A DNA stretch of 8,015 bases from UMGS1387 sp045646465 (lineage in GTDB: Bacteria > Bacillota > Clostridia > Oscillospirales > CAG-382), in contig JAZRKT010000135.1 in assembly GCA_045646465.1 (NCBI GenBank), positions 1 through 8,015 of the forward strand. The letters run 5' to 3'. This document shows, piece by piece, positions 1 through 6,238 of this stretch. Both the position numbers and the translations under genes were made by a program. The stretch's first letter is position 1. Each line of letters opens with the position of its first letter. The notes under the pieces were generated by a model. The model saw nothing but the letters and a program-made list of their open reading frames with translations, made no database searches and was not told where the DNA came from.

Positions 1-1998
1 TACAATGCACTTGTAAGTGCCGTAAATGCGGGAGCAGACGAGGTATACTTCGGCTTTGGCGAGTTTAATGCAAGACAAAATGCAAAGAACTTTACTGATG
101 ACGATTTGAAGCGTGCTTTGAAGCTTTGCCGTACTGTCGGCGTAAAATCCAATATTACCGTCAATACTCTTGTCACCGATAAGGAAATGCCAAGGGTGCT
201 TGACCTTGTGTACAATGCCGCCTGCCTTGGTGCAGATGCCTTTATTGTGCAGGATTTGGGGCTTGCAAAGGCAATAAAGCGTGAGATGCCGTCGGTGTGC
301 CTTCACGCAAGCACCCAATGTGCCTGTCATAACAGCGAGGGAGCACAAAGACTTGCTTCTCTTGGCTTTTCAAGAGTGGTGCTTGCAAGAGAAATGCCCA
401 AAAGTGAAATAGAAAATGTTGTAAAGCTGGGTATAGAAACGGAAATTTTCGTCCACGGAGCTTTGTGCGTGTGCCATTCGGGAATGTGCCTTATGAGCTC
501 GGTTATCGGAAAAAGAAGCGGAAACAGAGGCTTGTGCGCACAGCCCTGCAGACTTGCGTACACCCTTGACGGACAAAAGCATAAAAGCTATCCTTTAAGC
601 TTAAAGGACTCCTGCCTCGGTACAAGAATGGAGGATATATTAGACCTTGGAGTTACAAGCCTGAAAATTGAGGGCAGAATGAAAAGCCCCGACTATGTTT
701 ACTCCACCACAAAAATATGGCGTGAGATTGTTGACGGCGGACAAAATGCAGATTCCACACAGATAAAACGCCTTGAAAATATTTTTTCGCGTGGAGGCTT
801 TACCGATAAATATTTTTCGGGTGAGTATGTAAAAAACAACACAGATATGTACGGCATCCGGAGCGAAGAAGACAAAAACAACACAAGAATTGCCAAAAAG
901 CAAGGTGAAGAATGTGAAACAAGAAGACGTGACATATCTATTTCCTGCACTCTTGAGGAGGGGAAAAACGCAATTATCACTGCTGTCTGCGATGAAGCAG
1001 AGGTGACAAGGATAAGTGGTTTTGTCTGTGAATCGGCAAAGGACAGACCAATAGACAAAGGTGACGTAGAGCAAGCACTGTCGAAGCTTGGGTCAACAAA
1101 TTTCAGCTGTGCAAAGCCCGACGTCACATTAAAGGGTAATATTTTCCTTGCAAAATCAATGCTTAATGCGTTGAGACGAGATGTGATTTTTGCACTTGAA
1201 GAAAAGCTGACACAGCCGTGCAAGGTGGAACGGTTACAGTATTCGCTTCCTGTAAATACTCACATCAGAAAGCTTTTGGGGAAAATGGATATATTTGCAA
1301 GCTGTAACAGTACTGAAGCTGCAAAAAAGGCAAGGACTGCAAAATATATCAGTGTGCCTCTTGAAGAATTTTTAAAGTATGATATTGATAAAAGCCTTGA
1401 AAAGATACTTGAAAGCGGCAGCGTTCTCGGCATAAGATTTCCGAGAGTGGTTTTTGACAGCGAAAAGCAAATGCTGTCGGAGCTTGCAAAAAAGGCTAAA
1501 GAAAAAGGTGCTGTCTTTGCAGAAATATCAAATATCGGTCACATTGATGAGGCAAAAAAAGCAGGACTTTCGTTGTTTGCCTCGGTGGGAATGAATGTGT
1601 TCAACTCCGTAACGGCAGAGGTTCTGAAAAATGAAGGCTTTGAGCTTGTATGCCTGTCGCCTGAGCTTAACGAAGCACAAATACGTGATATAGTCCGTCC
1701 CGAGGGAGTTGAAATATGTGCCTTTGTAAAGGGAAGACTACCGCTTATGGTGCTTGAAAGCTGTATTTTCAAGGCATCTGATAAGTGCAGGAACAGCAAT
1801 ATACACGGTTGCGGAGTGCTTTGTGACAGAATAGGTAAGGAGTTTCGGGTGTACGGCGAAAAGCGTCTTGATGCAAAGACCTCCTTCAAGCCGTGCAGGA
1901 ACATAATTGTAAACGCCGTTGAAGCGGATTTGCTTTCGTCAAGGGAAAAGCTTGATAAAATGAACGTAAAAACGGGACTTGTTTATATGTGGGAGTAA
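1..1998 (+). CDS. U32 family peptidase-like protein, RlhA type (5' end outside window)
   Basis: The frame is open from base 1, so the gene starts upstream; 665 residues are visible and, judged by the family, roughly 15-20 are missing. The first in-window candidate start (TTG at 106) lies inside the conserved domain and is not the real start. Counting from the first visible residue, a U32 signature (EIFVHGALC...GMC) lies near 148-163, a GNRGLC..PC motif near 175-183, LKDSC near 201-205 and KIEGRMKS near 222. Cysteines 156/158, 163, 179/183 and 205 resemble the four-cysteine iron-sulfur site known in UbiU-type U32 proteins. A DUF3656-like stretch (QALSKLGSTNF, then LNALRRD) lies about 325-365, and four more cysteines sit at 588, 596, 604 and 608. 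E. coli RlhA (23S rRNA C2501 hydroxylation) has this U32 plus DUF3656 architecture, so an RNA-modifying role is likelier than proteolysis. That role is inferred. The stop is 2 nt before the dus start, suggesting one operon. Confidence 0.9.
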   Translation, partial: YNALVSAVNAGADEVYFGFGEFNARQNAKNFTDDDLKRALKLCRTVGVKSNITVNTLVTDKEMPRVLDLVYNAACLGADAFIVQDLGLAKAIKREMPSVCLHASTQCACHNSEGAQRLASLGFSRVVLAREMPKSEIENVVKLGIETEIFVHGALCVCHSGMCLMSSVIGKRSGNRGLCAQPCRLAYTLDGQKHKSYPLSLKDSCLGTRMEDILDLGVTSLKIEGRMKSPDYVYSTTKIWREIVDGGQNADSTQIKRLENIFSRGGFTDKYFSGEYVKNNTDMYGIRSEEDKNNTRIAKKQGEECETRRRDISISCTLEEGKNAIITAVCDEAEVTRISGFVCESAKDRPIDKGDVEQALSKLGSTNFSCAKPDVTLKGNIFLAKSMLNALRRDVIFALEEKLTQPCKVERLQYSLPVNTHIRKLLGKMDIFASCNSTEAAKKARTAKYISVPLEEFLKYDIDKSLEKILESGSVLGIRFPRVVFDSEKQMLSELAKKAKEKGAVFAEISNIGHIDEAKKAGLSLFASVGMNVFNSVTAEVLKNEGFELVCLSPELNEAQIRDIVRPEGVEICAFVKGRLPLMVLESCIFKASDKCRNSNIHGCGVLCDRIGKEFRVYGEKRLDAKTSFKPCRNIIVNAVEADLLSSREKLDKMNVKTGLVYMWE

Positions 1999-2000
1999 AA

Positions 2001-2963
2001 ATGAAAATAGGGAATGTTGAGATAAAAAACGGACTGTTTCTTGCACCTATGGCGGGAGTCACGGACAAAGCCTTCAGGTATATGTGCAAAAAATACGGAG
2101 CAGGCGCCACCGTTACCGAAATGGTGTCGGCAAAGGCAATATGCTACGGCGACAAAAAAACGGGAAAGCTTGCCGAAATATACCCCGAGGACAGACCCTG
2201 CGGACTTCAGCTGTTCGGAAGCGAGCCTGACATTATGGCAAGGGCGGCAAAAAATGTGCTTGATATGTACAGCCCCGAATTTATAGATGTGAATATGGGT
2301 TGTCCCGCACCTAAAATTGTCAACAACGGCGAAGGAAGCGCCCTTATGAAAAAGCCCTCCCTGTGCTATGATATTGTTTATGCTATGAAAAAAGCTATCG
2401 GCGATAAGGTGCCGCTTACCGTGAAAATGCGTCTTGGATATGACAAAGAGCACATAAATGCCGTGGAGGTGGCATCTCTTTGTGAAAAGGCAGGGGCGGA
2501 TGCTGTGTTTGTTCACGCAAGAACACGTGAGCAGATGTATATGCCTCCCGTTGACTATACCGTAATAAGAGATGTGAAAAGTGTACTTAAAATTCCCGTA
2601 ATAGGCAACGGTGATGTAACGGGAGGCAAGGATGCAGTTTATCTTACAGAGCTTACGGGCTGTGACGGAATAATGGTGGGCAGAGCCGCCCAGGGGAATC
2701 CATATGTTTTTGATGAAATTTCGTGCTTTCTTGCAGGAAAAGAGTATAATGGGGTAAGCACCGAAGATAAAAAAGAGGACGTAAAACAGCACATCACTCT
2801 GCTTATCAAGGATAAGGGCGAGTACATCGGCGTGCGTGAAGCAAGAAAGCACGTTGCGTGGTACATTAAGGGACTGCCCGGCTCTGCTTCAATGAGAAAC
2901 AGGGTAAATATGGCGCAGACAATGCAGGAAATGCTGTGTCTAATTGACGAGGCTTTTAATTGA
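2001..2963 (+). CDS. dus: tRNA-dihydrouridine synthase, DusB-like
   Basis: This is an FMN- and NADPH-dependent enzyme that reduces uridine to dihydrouridine in tRNA in the cytoplasm. The 320-residue product has the family motifs in order: FLAPMAGVTDKAFR near the N-terminus, TEMVSAKA at 39-46, LQLFGSEP at 69-76, and NMGCPAPK around 98-105, where Cys101 is the expected catalytic cysteine. VKMRLGYD starts at 141, VHARTREQMY at 171, IGNGDV at 201 and GIMVGRAAQGNP at 223, the last two being phosphate/FMN-binding elements. Length is normal for the family. I chose ATG 2001 because GGGAG at 1991-1995 is well placed before it; a GTG at 1989 would add four residues but has no comparable site. It follows the U32 gene by 2 nt, so the two are probably cotranscribed and translationally coupled. 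Its stop overlaps the stop of the opposing gene. DusB is the most likely subgroup, though the exact uridine position cannot be read from sequence. Confidence 0.95.
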   Translation: MKIGNVEIKNGLFLAPMAGVTDKAFRYMCKKYGAGATVTEMVSAKAICYGDKKTGKLAEIYPEDRPCGLQLFGSEPDIMARAAKNVLDMYSPEFIDVNMGCPAPKIVNNGEGSALMKKPSLCYDIVYAMKKAIGDKVPLTVKMRLGYDKEHINAVEVASLCEKAGADAVFVHARTREQMYMPPVDYTVIRDVKSVLKIPVIGNGDVTGGKDAVYLTELTGCDGIMVGRAAQGNPYVFDEISCFLAGKEYNGVSTEDKKEDVKQHITLLIKDKGEYIGVREARKHVAWYIKGLPGSASMRNRVNMAQTMQEMLCLIDEAFN

Positions 2964-4053
2964 CGGCAAGCTTTTGGAGACTTTCTGCCGTGATGCTCTC
3001 AACAACCGAATAATCGGTGCAGGAAGCATATTTTTCTTCAAGAAGTGCGTGAAGAAGGCCTGCCTTTTCAAGGCATTTCAAAGCCTTTTCTTCAAGGGCT
3101 TTTGCGGTTTTTTCGTAATATTTTCTTTCCTTAGCTGACGGTGAAATAAAAGCGGTATCAGCAAAGCGTGCCGTGTTTACGATTTTACACTTTTTGCCCA
3201 GCCTGTCGCATAGCGACACAAGCTCGTCTGAGTGCACCGTCACCGAAACACCGCTTTTAGGAAAATACAAGCCGTCGATAACCGACGTGTCAAAGGGACT
3301 GAGGCTGACAATAACCTCAGCCTTCTTTTTTTGCGCCTGGTATAAAAGACGGTCAAAAAACATCTCGGAAAGGCGGCTTTGATAGTACGGCTGTTTTACG
3401 AAAATACAGTATTCTGCCATATCATCAAAGGTGCAAAAGCGCACTTTTCCCTTGCAGGATATTGCATTTAAAAGCACATCCCTTCGGCAAAACTTATTGT
3501 CTTCGGATATAATGCTTTTGGCGAGTCTGTCGGCACTTTTTGTGAGCTTGTCTGAAAGTATGCATCTGTCATAGTACCCTTGCAGTATTGTGCATATTTT
3601 TTGGCTGGCTTCAAGATTTTTATAAGCGTTTTTATAACACTCGGCTTTTTGGCTTGAAAGGTCATAAAGCTCATCTGCAAGGAGCGAAAGAGCCTCTGTA
3701 TCCCAAGCCCTGCCAAGGTCGACAATTTCTTCGTATGCCCCTGCAAGCTTTGCTTCGACAGCGTGAGGACTTGTGCCGTCAACAATTGCGATTTTCTTTT
3801 TCTCCACCGTTATGCCGTCAAGTGAGTCGGGGTCGGAGGAACAGTGGTAATATGTTACCGCGTTTCCCGATTTTTCAAGGACCGCGGCGGCTTTTTTCAT
3901 AAATGTGCTTTTTCCTACACCGGGACCTCCCTTTAAAATGTAAAGCCTGTTAAAGCTGTTTCGTGTGAAAATTGTACTGAACATACTTTCAAAGCCTTTA
4001 TGTGTATTGGCGGCGGCAAAATAATGCTCCGATTTCCAATGTATATGGTTCAT
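2956..4053 (-). CDS. P-loop ATPase-like protein, PRK06851-type, with degenerate second half
   Basis: This is a 365-residue cytoplasmic protein with no signal peptide or membrane segment. A Walker A motif, GGPGVGKS, lies at 42-49 (Lys48), followed by SSDPDSLDG at 72-80 and IAIVDGTSPH at 88-97, a pattern I associate with the uncharacterised PRK06851 group of tandem P-loop proteins. The second half echoes the first: YCIFVKQPYYQSRL (about 215-228) lines up with LYILKGGPGVGKST, and SPFDTSVIDGLYF (252-264) with SSDPDSLDG and what follows. The glycines and the lysine of Walker A are absent there. The C-terminal 70 residues look helical and lysine/glutamate rich. I chose the ATG at 4053-4051 because AAGGAG lies 9 nt upstream (4063-4068); an in-frame ATG at 4083 has no ribosome site. 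The gene converges on dus and diverges from rnpB. Its substrate and pathway are unknown. The gene is clear; the family name is from memory. Confidence 0.85.
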   Translation of the reverse strand: MNHIHWKSEHYFAAANTHKGFESMFSTIFTRNSFNRLYILKGGPGVGKSTFMKKAAAVLEKSGNAVTYYHCSSDPDSLDGITVEKKKIAIVDGTSPHAVEAKLAGAYEEIVDLGRAWDTEALSLLADELYDLSSQKAECYKNAYKNLEASQKICTILQGYYDRCILSDKLTKSADRLAKSIISEDNKFCRRDVLLNAISCKGKVRFCTFDDMAEYCIFVKQPYYQSRLSEMFFDRLLYQAQKKKAEVIVSLSPFDTSVIDGLYFPKSGVSVTVHSDELVSLCDRLGKKCKIVNTARFADTAFISPSAKERKYYEKTAKALEEKALKCLEKAGLLHALLEEKYASCTDYSVVESITAESLQKLAVN

Positions 4054-4088
4054 TGTTGCTTTCTCCTTTCCGTAGTTACTCATACTTT

Positions 4089-4118
4089 ATGCTATGCTGT
4101 GAAAAGTTTCCTTGACAA
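4089..4118 (-). promoter_or_regulatory. Possible weak promoter of the P-loop gene
   Basis: On the minus strand, TTGTCA (4118-4113) is followed after 18 nt by TAGCAT (4094-4089), which matches the -10 consensus at four of six positions. The position fits a short leader before the ATG at 4053. The -35 overlaps the rnpB -35 because CTTGACAAG is nearly palindromic. This is only a candidate; no better one is visible between the two divergent genes. Confidence 0.3.
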
Positions 4119-4140
4119 GAAATGTTTTTTTGTGTATAAT
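4112..4140 (+). promoter_or_regulatory. Consensus sigma-A promoter of rnpB
   Basis: TTGACA at 4112-4117 and TATAAT at 4135-4140 are separated by exactly 17 nt, a perfect match to the housekeeping consensus. The predicted transcription start about 7 nt downstream (near 4147) coincides with the first base of the rnpB P1 helix, which supports both the promoter and the RNA boundary. A perfect promoter suits an abundant, constitutive RNA. Confidence 0.95.
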
Positions 4141-4146
4141 ACCTTC

Positions 4147-4493
4147 GGGACCGGGGTGAACAGTCGCGCTGTGTACCGAGAGGTGCAGGTGAGGAAAGTC
4201 CGGGCTTCACAGAGCAAGGATAACGGATAACGTCCGCCGGAGGTGACTCCCGGGATAGTGCAACAGAGATATACCGCCGCTTTTTGCGGTAAGGGTGGAA
4301 AGGCGAGGTAAGAGCTCACCGGCGCAGTGGTGACATTGCGGCCCTGTAAACCCTATTCGAAGCAACACCGATATCGGAGAGCTTATGCTACGTCTGCTCG
4401 ACGGAATCCTTAAGGTGGCAAAGAGCTTTATGGCAACACAAAGCCAAGATAGATGACTGTTCCAGACAGAACCCGGCTTACAGCCCCGATCCC
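4147..4493 (+). ncRNA. rnpB: RNase P RNA (type A), catalytic subunit
   Basis: This is the catalytic RNA of ribonuclease P, which removes the 5' leader of precursor tRNAs. Conserved blocks appear in the expected order: GAGGAAAGTCCGGGC at 4191-4205 (5' half of P4), AGTGCAACAGAGA near 4257-4269, GAGGTAAGAGCTCACC near 4305-4320, AGATGACTGTTCC near 4451-4463, and GACAGAACCCGGCTTA at 4465-4480 (3' half of P4). The ends pair as P1: GGGACCGGGG at 4147-4156 with CCCCGATCCC at 4484-4493, with one mismatch. GGT at 4414-4416 lies where the tRNA CCA-binding loop L15 of type A RNAs should be. About 347 nt is normal. Overall similarity to E. coli rnpB indicates type A, as expected in Clostridia. A repeat module begins at the last P1 base, so there is no separate canonical terminator. 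Boundaries are probably accurate to a few nucleotides. Confidence 0.97.
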
Positions 4494-4620
4494 TTACTTT
4501 TTCTTTGATAAAAAGAAAAAGAAAGCAAAAAGAAAATATTGTGGCAGGTAACTTAGGGATAAAGCAGAATTCTGATTCCCGTAAAGGTCGTCCTCGCACC
4601 AAACAACGGCGCAAGGACTA
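4493..4620 (+). repeat. 128-bp structured repeat module, copy 1
   Basis: This is the first of two direct, gap-free 128-bp copies; I count 12 differences from copy 2 (about 91% identity). It starts with an A+T-rich hairpin at 4493-4525: 14-nt arms, a 5-nt loop and one A.A mismatch. A conserved core follows (GGGATAAAGCAGAAT, then GATTCCCGTAAAGGTCGTCC) and a second inverted repeat at 4590-4597/4611-4618, ending in AAGGACTA. It begins at the final base of rnpB P1. Its U-rich 5' arm could end rnpB transcription. I see no credible coding sequence: the minus-strand frames across it are low-complexity and repeated in copy 2. No transposase is linked to it. Orientation is arbitrary. Confidence 0.9.
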
Positions 4621-4748
4621 CTTACTTTCTCTTTGCTGAAAAGAGAAAGTAAGCAAAGAGAAAAGATTGTCGCAGGCAACTTTGGGATAAAGCAGAATCC
4701 TGATTCCCGTAAAGGTCGTCCTTGCACCAAACAACGGCGCAAGGACTA
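4621..4748 (+). repeat. 128-bp structured repeat module, copy 2
   Basis: This copy directly abuts copy 1 with no spacer or indel. Its opening hairpin at 4621-4653 is perfect: CTTACTTTCTCTTT pairs with AAAGAGAAAGTAAG across a 5-nt loop. The second inverted repeat is also perfect (GTCCTTGC at 4718-4725, GCAAGGAC at 4739-4746, 13-nt loop). A competing 11-bp helix can form between 4626-4636 and 4653-4663 and would exclude the first hairpin. The 3' half (4701-4748) is nearly identical to copy 1, whereas the differences concentrate in the 5' half. Confidence 0.9.
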
Positions 4749-4877
4749 CTTACTTTTCTTTATAATAAAAACAAGGTGAGTACTAAATTCCATTCGGGCA
4801 TCAGAAGCAAAACTTATAACGATAATATGGTCACGTATTGAAGTTCTTTTGCTTACTTTTCTTTCAAGAAAAGTAAG
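4749..4877. repeat. 129-bp third module, related boundaries, different interior
   Basis: It begins with CTTACTTTTCTTT directly after the AAGGACTA end of copy 2 and ends with AAGAAAAGTAAG, giving 12-bp terminal inverted repeats. The right end is itself a perfect 12-bp palindromic hairpin with a 2-nt loop (4852-4877). Read on the minus strand, that hairpin is followed by GCAAAAGAA, resembling the GCAAAGAGAA after the copy 2 hairpin, which suggests an element in inverted orientation. The interior (4781-4851) does not align with copies 1 and 2. It contains GATAAT at 4821-4826, but no matching -35, so I do not call a promoter for ruvX here. The hairpin is not followed by a T-run on either strand, so it is not a classical terminator. 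Confidence 0.6.
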
Positions 4878-4904
4878 AGAAAAAAGCCATAGGAGAATGA
4901 TACT

Positions 4905-5318
4905 TTGAAAATACTTGGTATAGACTACGGCGATGTCCGAGTAGGGCTTGCGGTGTCGGACGTAACGGAATTTCTTGCAAGCGGAATAGGCAATGTAAAG
5001 ATAACGGGGATGAACAATGCGGTTGAGCTCGTTTGTGGCAAGATAAAAGAGCATAGCTGCGAGAAGATAGTCTTAGGGCTTCCGCTGAATATGAACGGCA
5101 GCTTTGGCGAAAAGGCGGAGAAAATAAAAGTATTCGGCGAAAAGCTAAAAGAGGCATCGGGACTTGAAGTTGAGTATGTAGACGAGAGACTTACAACAGT
5201 TATAGCCCACGGCTTTATGAACCAGACAGGCACTCACGGCAAAAAGAGAAAAGAATCGGTAGACACGCTGTCAGCGCAGATTATCCTGCAGAACTATCTT
5301 GACAGCAAAAGGAGATAG
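4905..5318 (+). CDS. ruvX: YqgF/RuvX, pre-16S rRNA nuclease / RuvC-like resolvase fold
   Basis: This is a 137-residue RNase H-fold protein, normal for the family. In E. coli, YqgF takes part in 5'-end processing of 16S rRNA, and the fold resembles RuvC. Visible motifs are LGIDYGDVRVGLAVSD at 4-19, with the first catalytic aspartate at position 7, LGLPLNMNGS in the middle, VDERLTT later, and DTLSAQIILQNYLD near the C-terminus with the last catalytic aspartate. The start is a TTG at 4905, chosen because the protein then begins MKILGIDYG as in homologues and AGGAG at 4891-4895 lies 9 nt upstream. The stop is 2 nt before the rsmG start, and the rsmG ribosome site lies inside the last codons, so the pair is probably translationally coupled. 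No clear promoter lies between the repeat block and the gene. Read-through from rnpB or a promoter inside the repeats is possible. Confidence 0.94.
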   Translation: MKILGIDYGDVRVGLAVSDVTEFLASGIGNVKITGMNNAVELVCGKIKEHSCEKIVLGLPLNMNGSFGEKAEKIKVFGEKLKEASGLEVEYVDERLTTVIAHGFMNQTGTHGKKRKESVDTLSAQIILQNYLDSKRR

Positions 5319-5320
5319 CA

Positions 5321-6067
5321 ATGGAGTTTTCCACATCGAAGGCGATATTTGACTACTGCAGTCACAACGGAATAGAGATAACCGAGGAAAAGGCAGAAGA
5401 ATTTGAGGTGCTGTCGGATATGTTGTGTGAATTTAACGCACACACTAACGTTACAGCCCTTAAGACAAAAGAGGACATAGCCATAAAGCATTTTGCTGAC
5501 TCTCTTGCCGCCTTAAGATACAACCTTATAAACAGGAATGCCAAGGTAATAGACATCGGCTGCGGAGCAGGCTTCCCGGGATTGCCCTTAAAAATGCTGC
5601 GGGAGGACATTGACATAACCTTTGTTGACAGCACGGCAAAAAAGCTAAAATTCACAAGTTCGGTTGCTGAGCGCTTTAATATGAAAAATGTTGAGGTTTG
5701 TCCCGAAAGGGCGGAGGAGCTTGTTGCAAAGGGCAAGCGTGAAAAATATGACGTTGCGGTATCTCGTGCTGTGGCATCATTGCCTGTTCTTTTGGAGCTT
5801 GTGCTTCCGTATGTAAAGCCGGGCGGAGTTTTCTGCGCATATAAAAGCAGTCTTGAAGCGGATATGTCCAATAAGGACAGCGAGCTTTCAAAGTCCCAGA
5901 ATGCTCTTAAAAAGCTTGGGGCAAAGGTTGAAAGCATCCTTGATGCAAGCCTTCCCGATATCAACGACCAAGCACAGAGACATTGCATTATTGTAATTAA
6001 AAAGACAGGCAAAACCCCTGCAAATTTTCCAAGAAGATATGCGGCAATAGTGAAAAGTCCGCTGTAG
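5321..6067 (+). CDS. rsmG: 16S rRNA (guanine-527-N7)-methyltransferase RsmG
   Basis: This SAM-dependent enzyme methylates N7 of G527 in 16S rRNA; loss of RsmG gives low-level streptomycin resistance in several bacteria. The 248-residue protein has the family N-terminal helical region (NVTALKTKEDIAIKHFADSL at about 43-62), the SAM-binding motif DIGCGAGFPGLPL at 78-90, an acidic residue after strand 2 (FVDS, about 101-104), YDVAVSRAVA at 143-152 and PYVKPGGVF at 163-171. It ends with the typical arginine-rich tail before KSPL, so the C-terminus is intact. GGAG at 5311-5314 is 6 nt before the ATG. It is the second gene of a tight ruvX-rsmG unit. In many Firmicutes rsmG lies beside mnmG or the parA/noc genes near the origin; that context is absent here. 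Confidence 0.97.
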   Translation: MEFSTSKAIFDYCSHNGIEITEEKAEEFEVLSDMLCEFNAHTNVTALKTKEDIAIKHFADSLAALRYNLINRNAKVIDIGCGAGFPGLPLKMLREDIDITFVDSTAKKLKFTSSVAERFNMKNVEVCPERAEELVAKGKREKYDVAVSRAVASLPVLLELVLPYVKPGGVFCAYKSSLEADMSNKDSELSKSQNALKKLGAKVESILDASLPDINDQAQRHCIIVIKKTGKTPANFPRRYAAIVKSPL

Positions 6068-6068
6068 A

Positions 6069-6209
6069 ATGCTGATAGCACTGGCTTTATGTATGCTTTG
6101 CATAGTTAAAAAATCCAAAAAGGAAAGTGCTCAAATGAAGAATTGTATTGTAACAGCAGTATTTGCAGTATTGGAACTTATAGTATATGCAGTTTTTAAG
6201 TTGATTTGA
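6069..6209 (+). CDS. Possible 46-residue small membrane protein
   Basis: A short frame opens one nucleotide after the rsmG stop and encodes a hydrophobic N-terminal stretch (LIALALCMLCIV), a strongly basic polar link (KKSKKES), and a second hydrophobic helix of about 20 residues (CIVTAVFAVLELIVYAVFKL). This looks like a two-helix hairpin with the positive loop in the cytoplasm. There is no good ribosome site before ATG 6069, so translation would depend on coupling to rsmG termination. An internal ATG at 6135, with AAGGA about 10 nt upstream, would give a 24-residue single-helix peptide. I recognise no family. It may be chance, but the amphipathic organisation and the exact abutment to rsmG argue for keeping it. 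Confidence 0.35.
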   Translation: MLIALALCMLCIVKKSKKESAQMKNCIVTAVFAVLELIVYAVFKLI

Positions 6210-6238
6210 GTTTATGGCGTTTAACAATAAATATTTTC

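Noticed and set aside
1983..2852. 289-residue minus-strand frame opposite dus
   Set aside because: Long but antisense to a strongly conserved enzyme; its histidine/cysteine/phenylalanine-rich composition is typical of a shadow frame.
4207..4742. Minus-strand frames of 135 and 82 residues with repeated MRRCLV-GRPLRES starts
   Set aside because: They are translations of the two repeat modules and of antisense rnpB. The same residues recur because the DNA repeats, and the arginine/phenylalanine-rich composition comes from A+T-rich palindromes. I consider them spurious.
4852..4877. Perfect 12-bp hairpin as an intrinsic terminator
   Set aside because: The stem is A+T-rich and no T-run follows on either strand; it is better explained as the boundary palindrome of the repeat module.
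4493..4877. CRISPR array
   Set aside because: The repeats are 128 bp, contiguous and without unique spacers, so they do not fit a CRISPR architecture.
4746..5054. Minus-strand frame of 102 residues across module 3 and the start of ruvX
   Set aside because: It runs antisense to a clear ruvX and through the non-coding repeat, with no family resemblance and no ribosome site that I could support.
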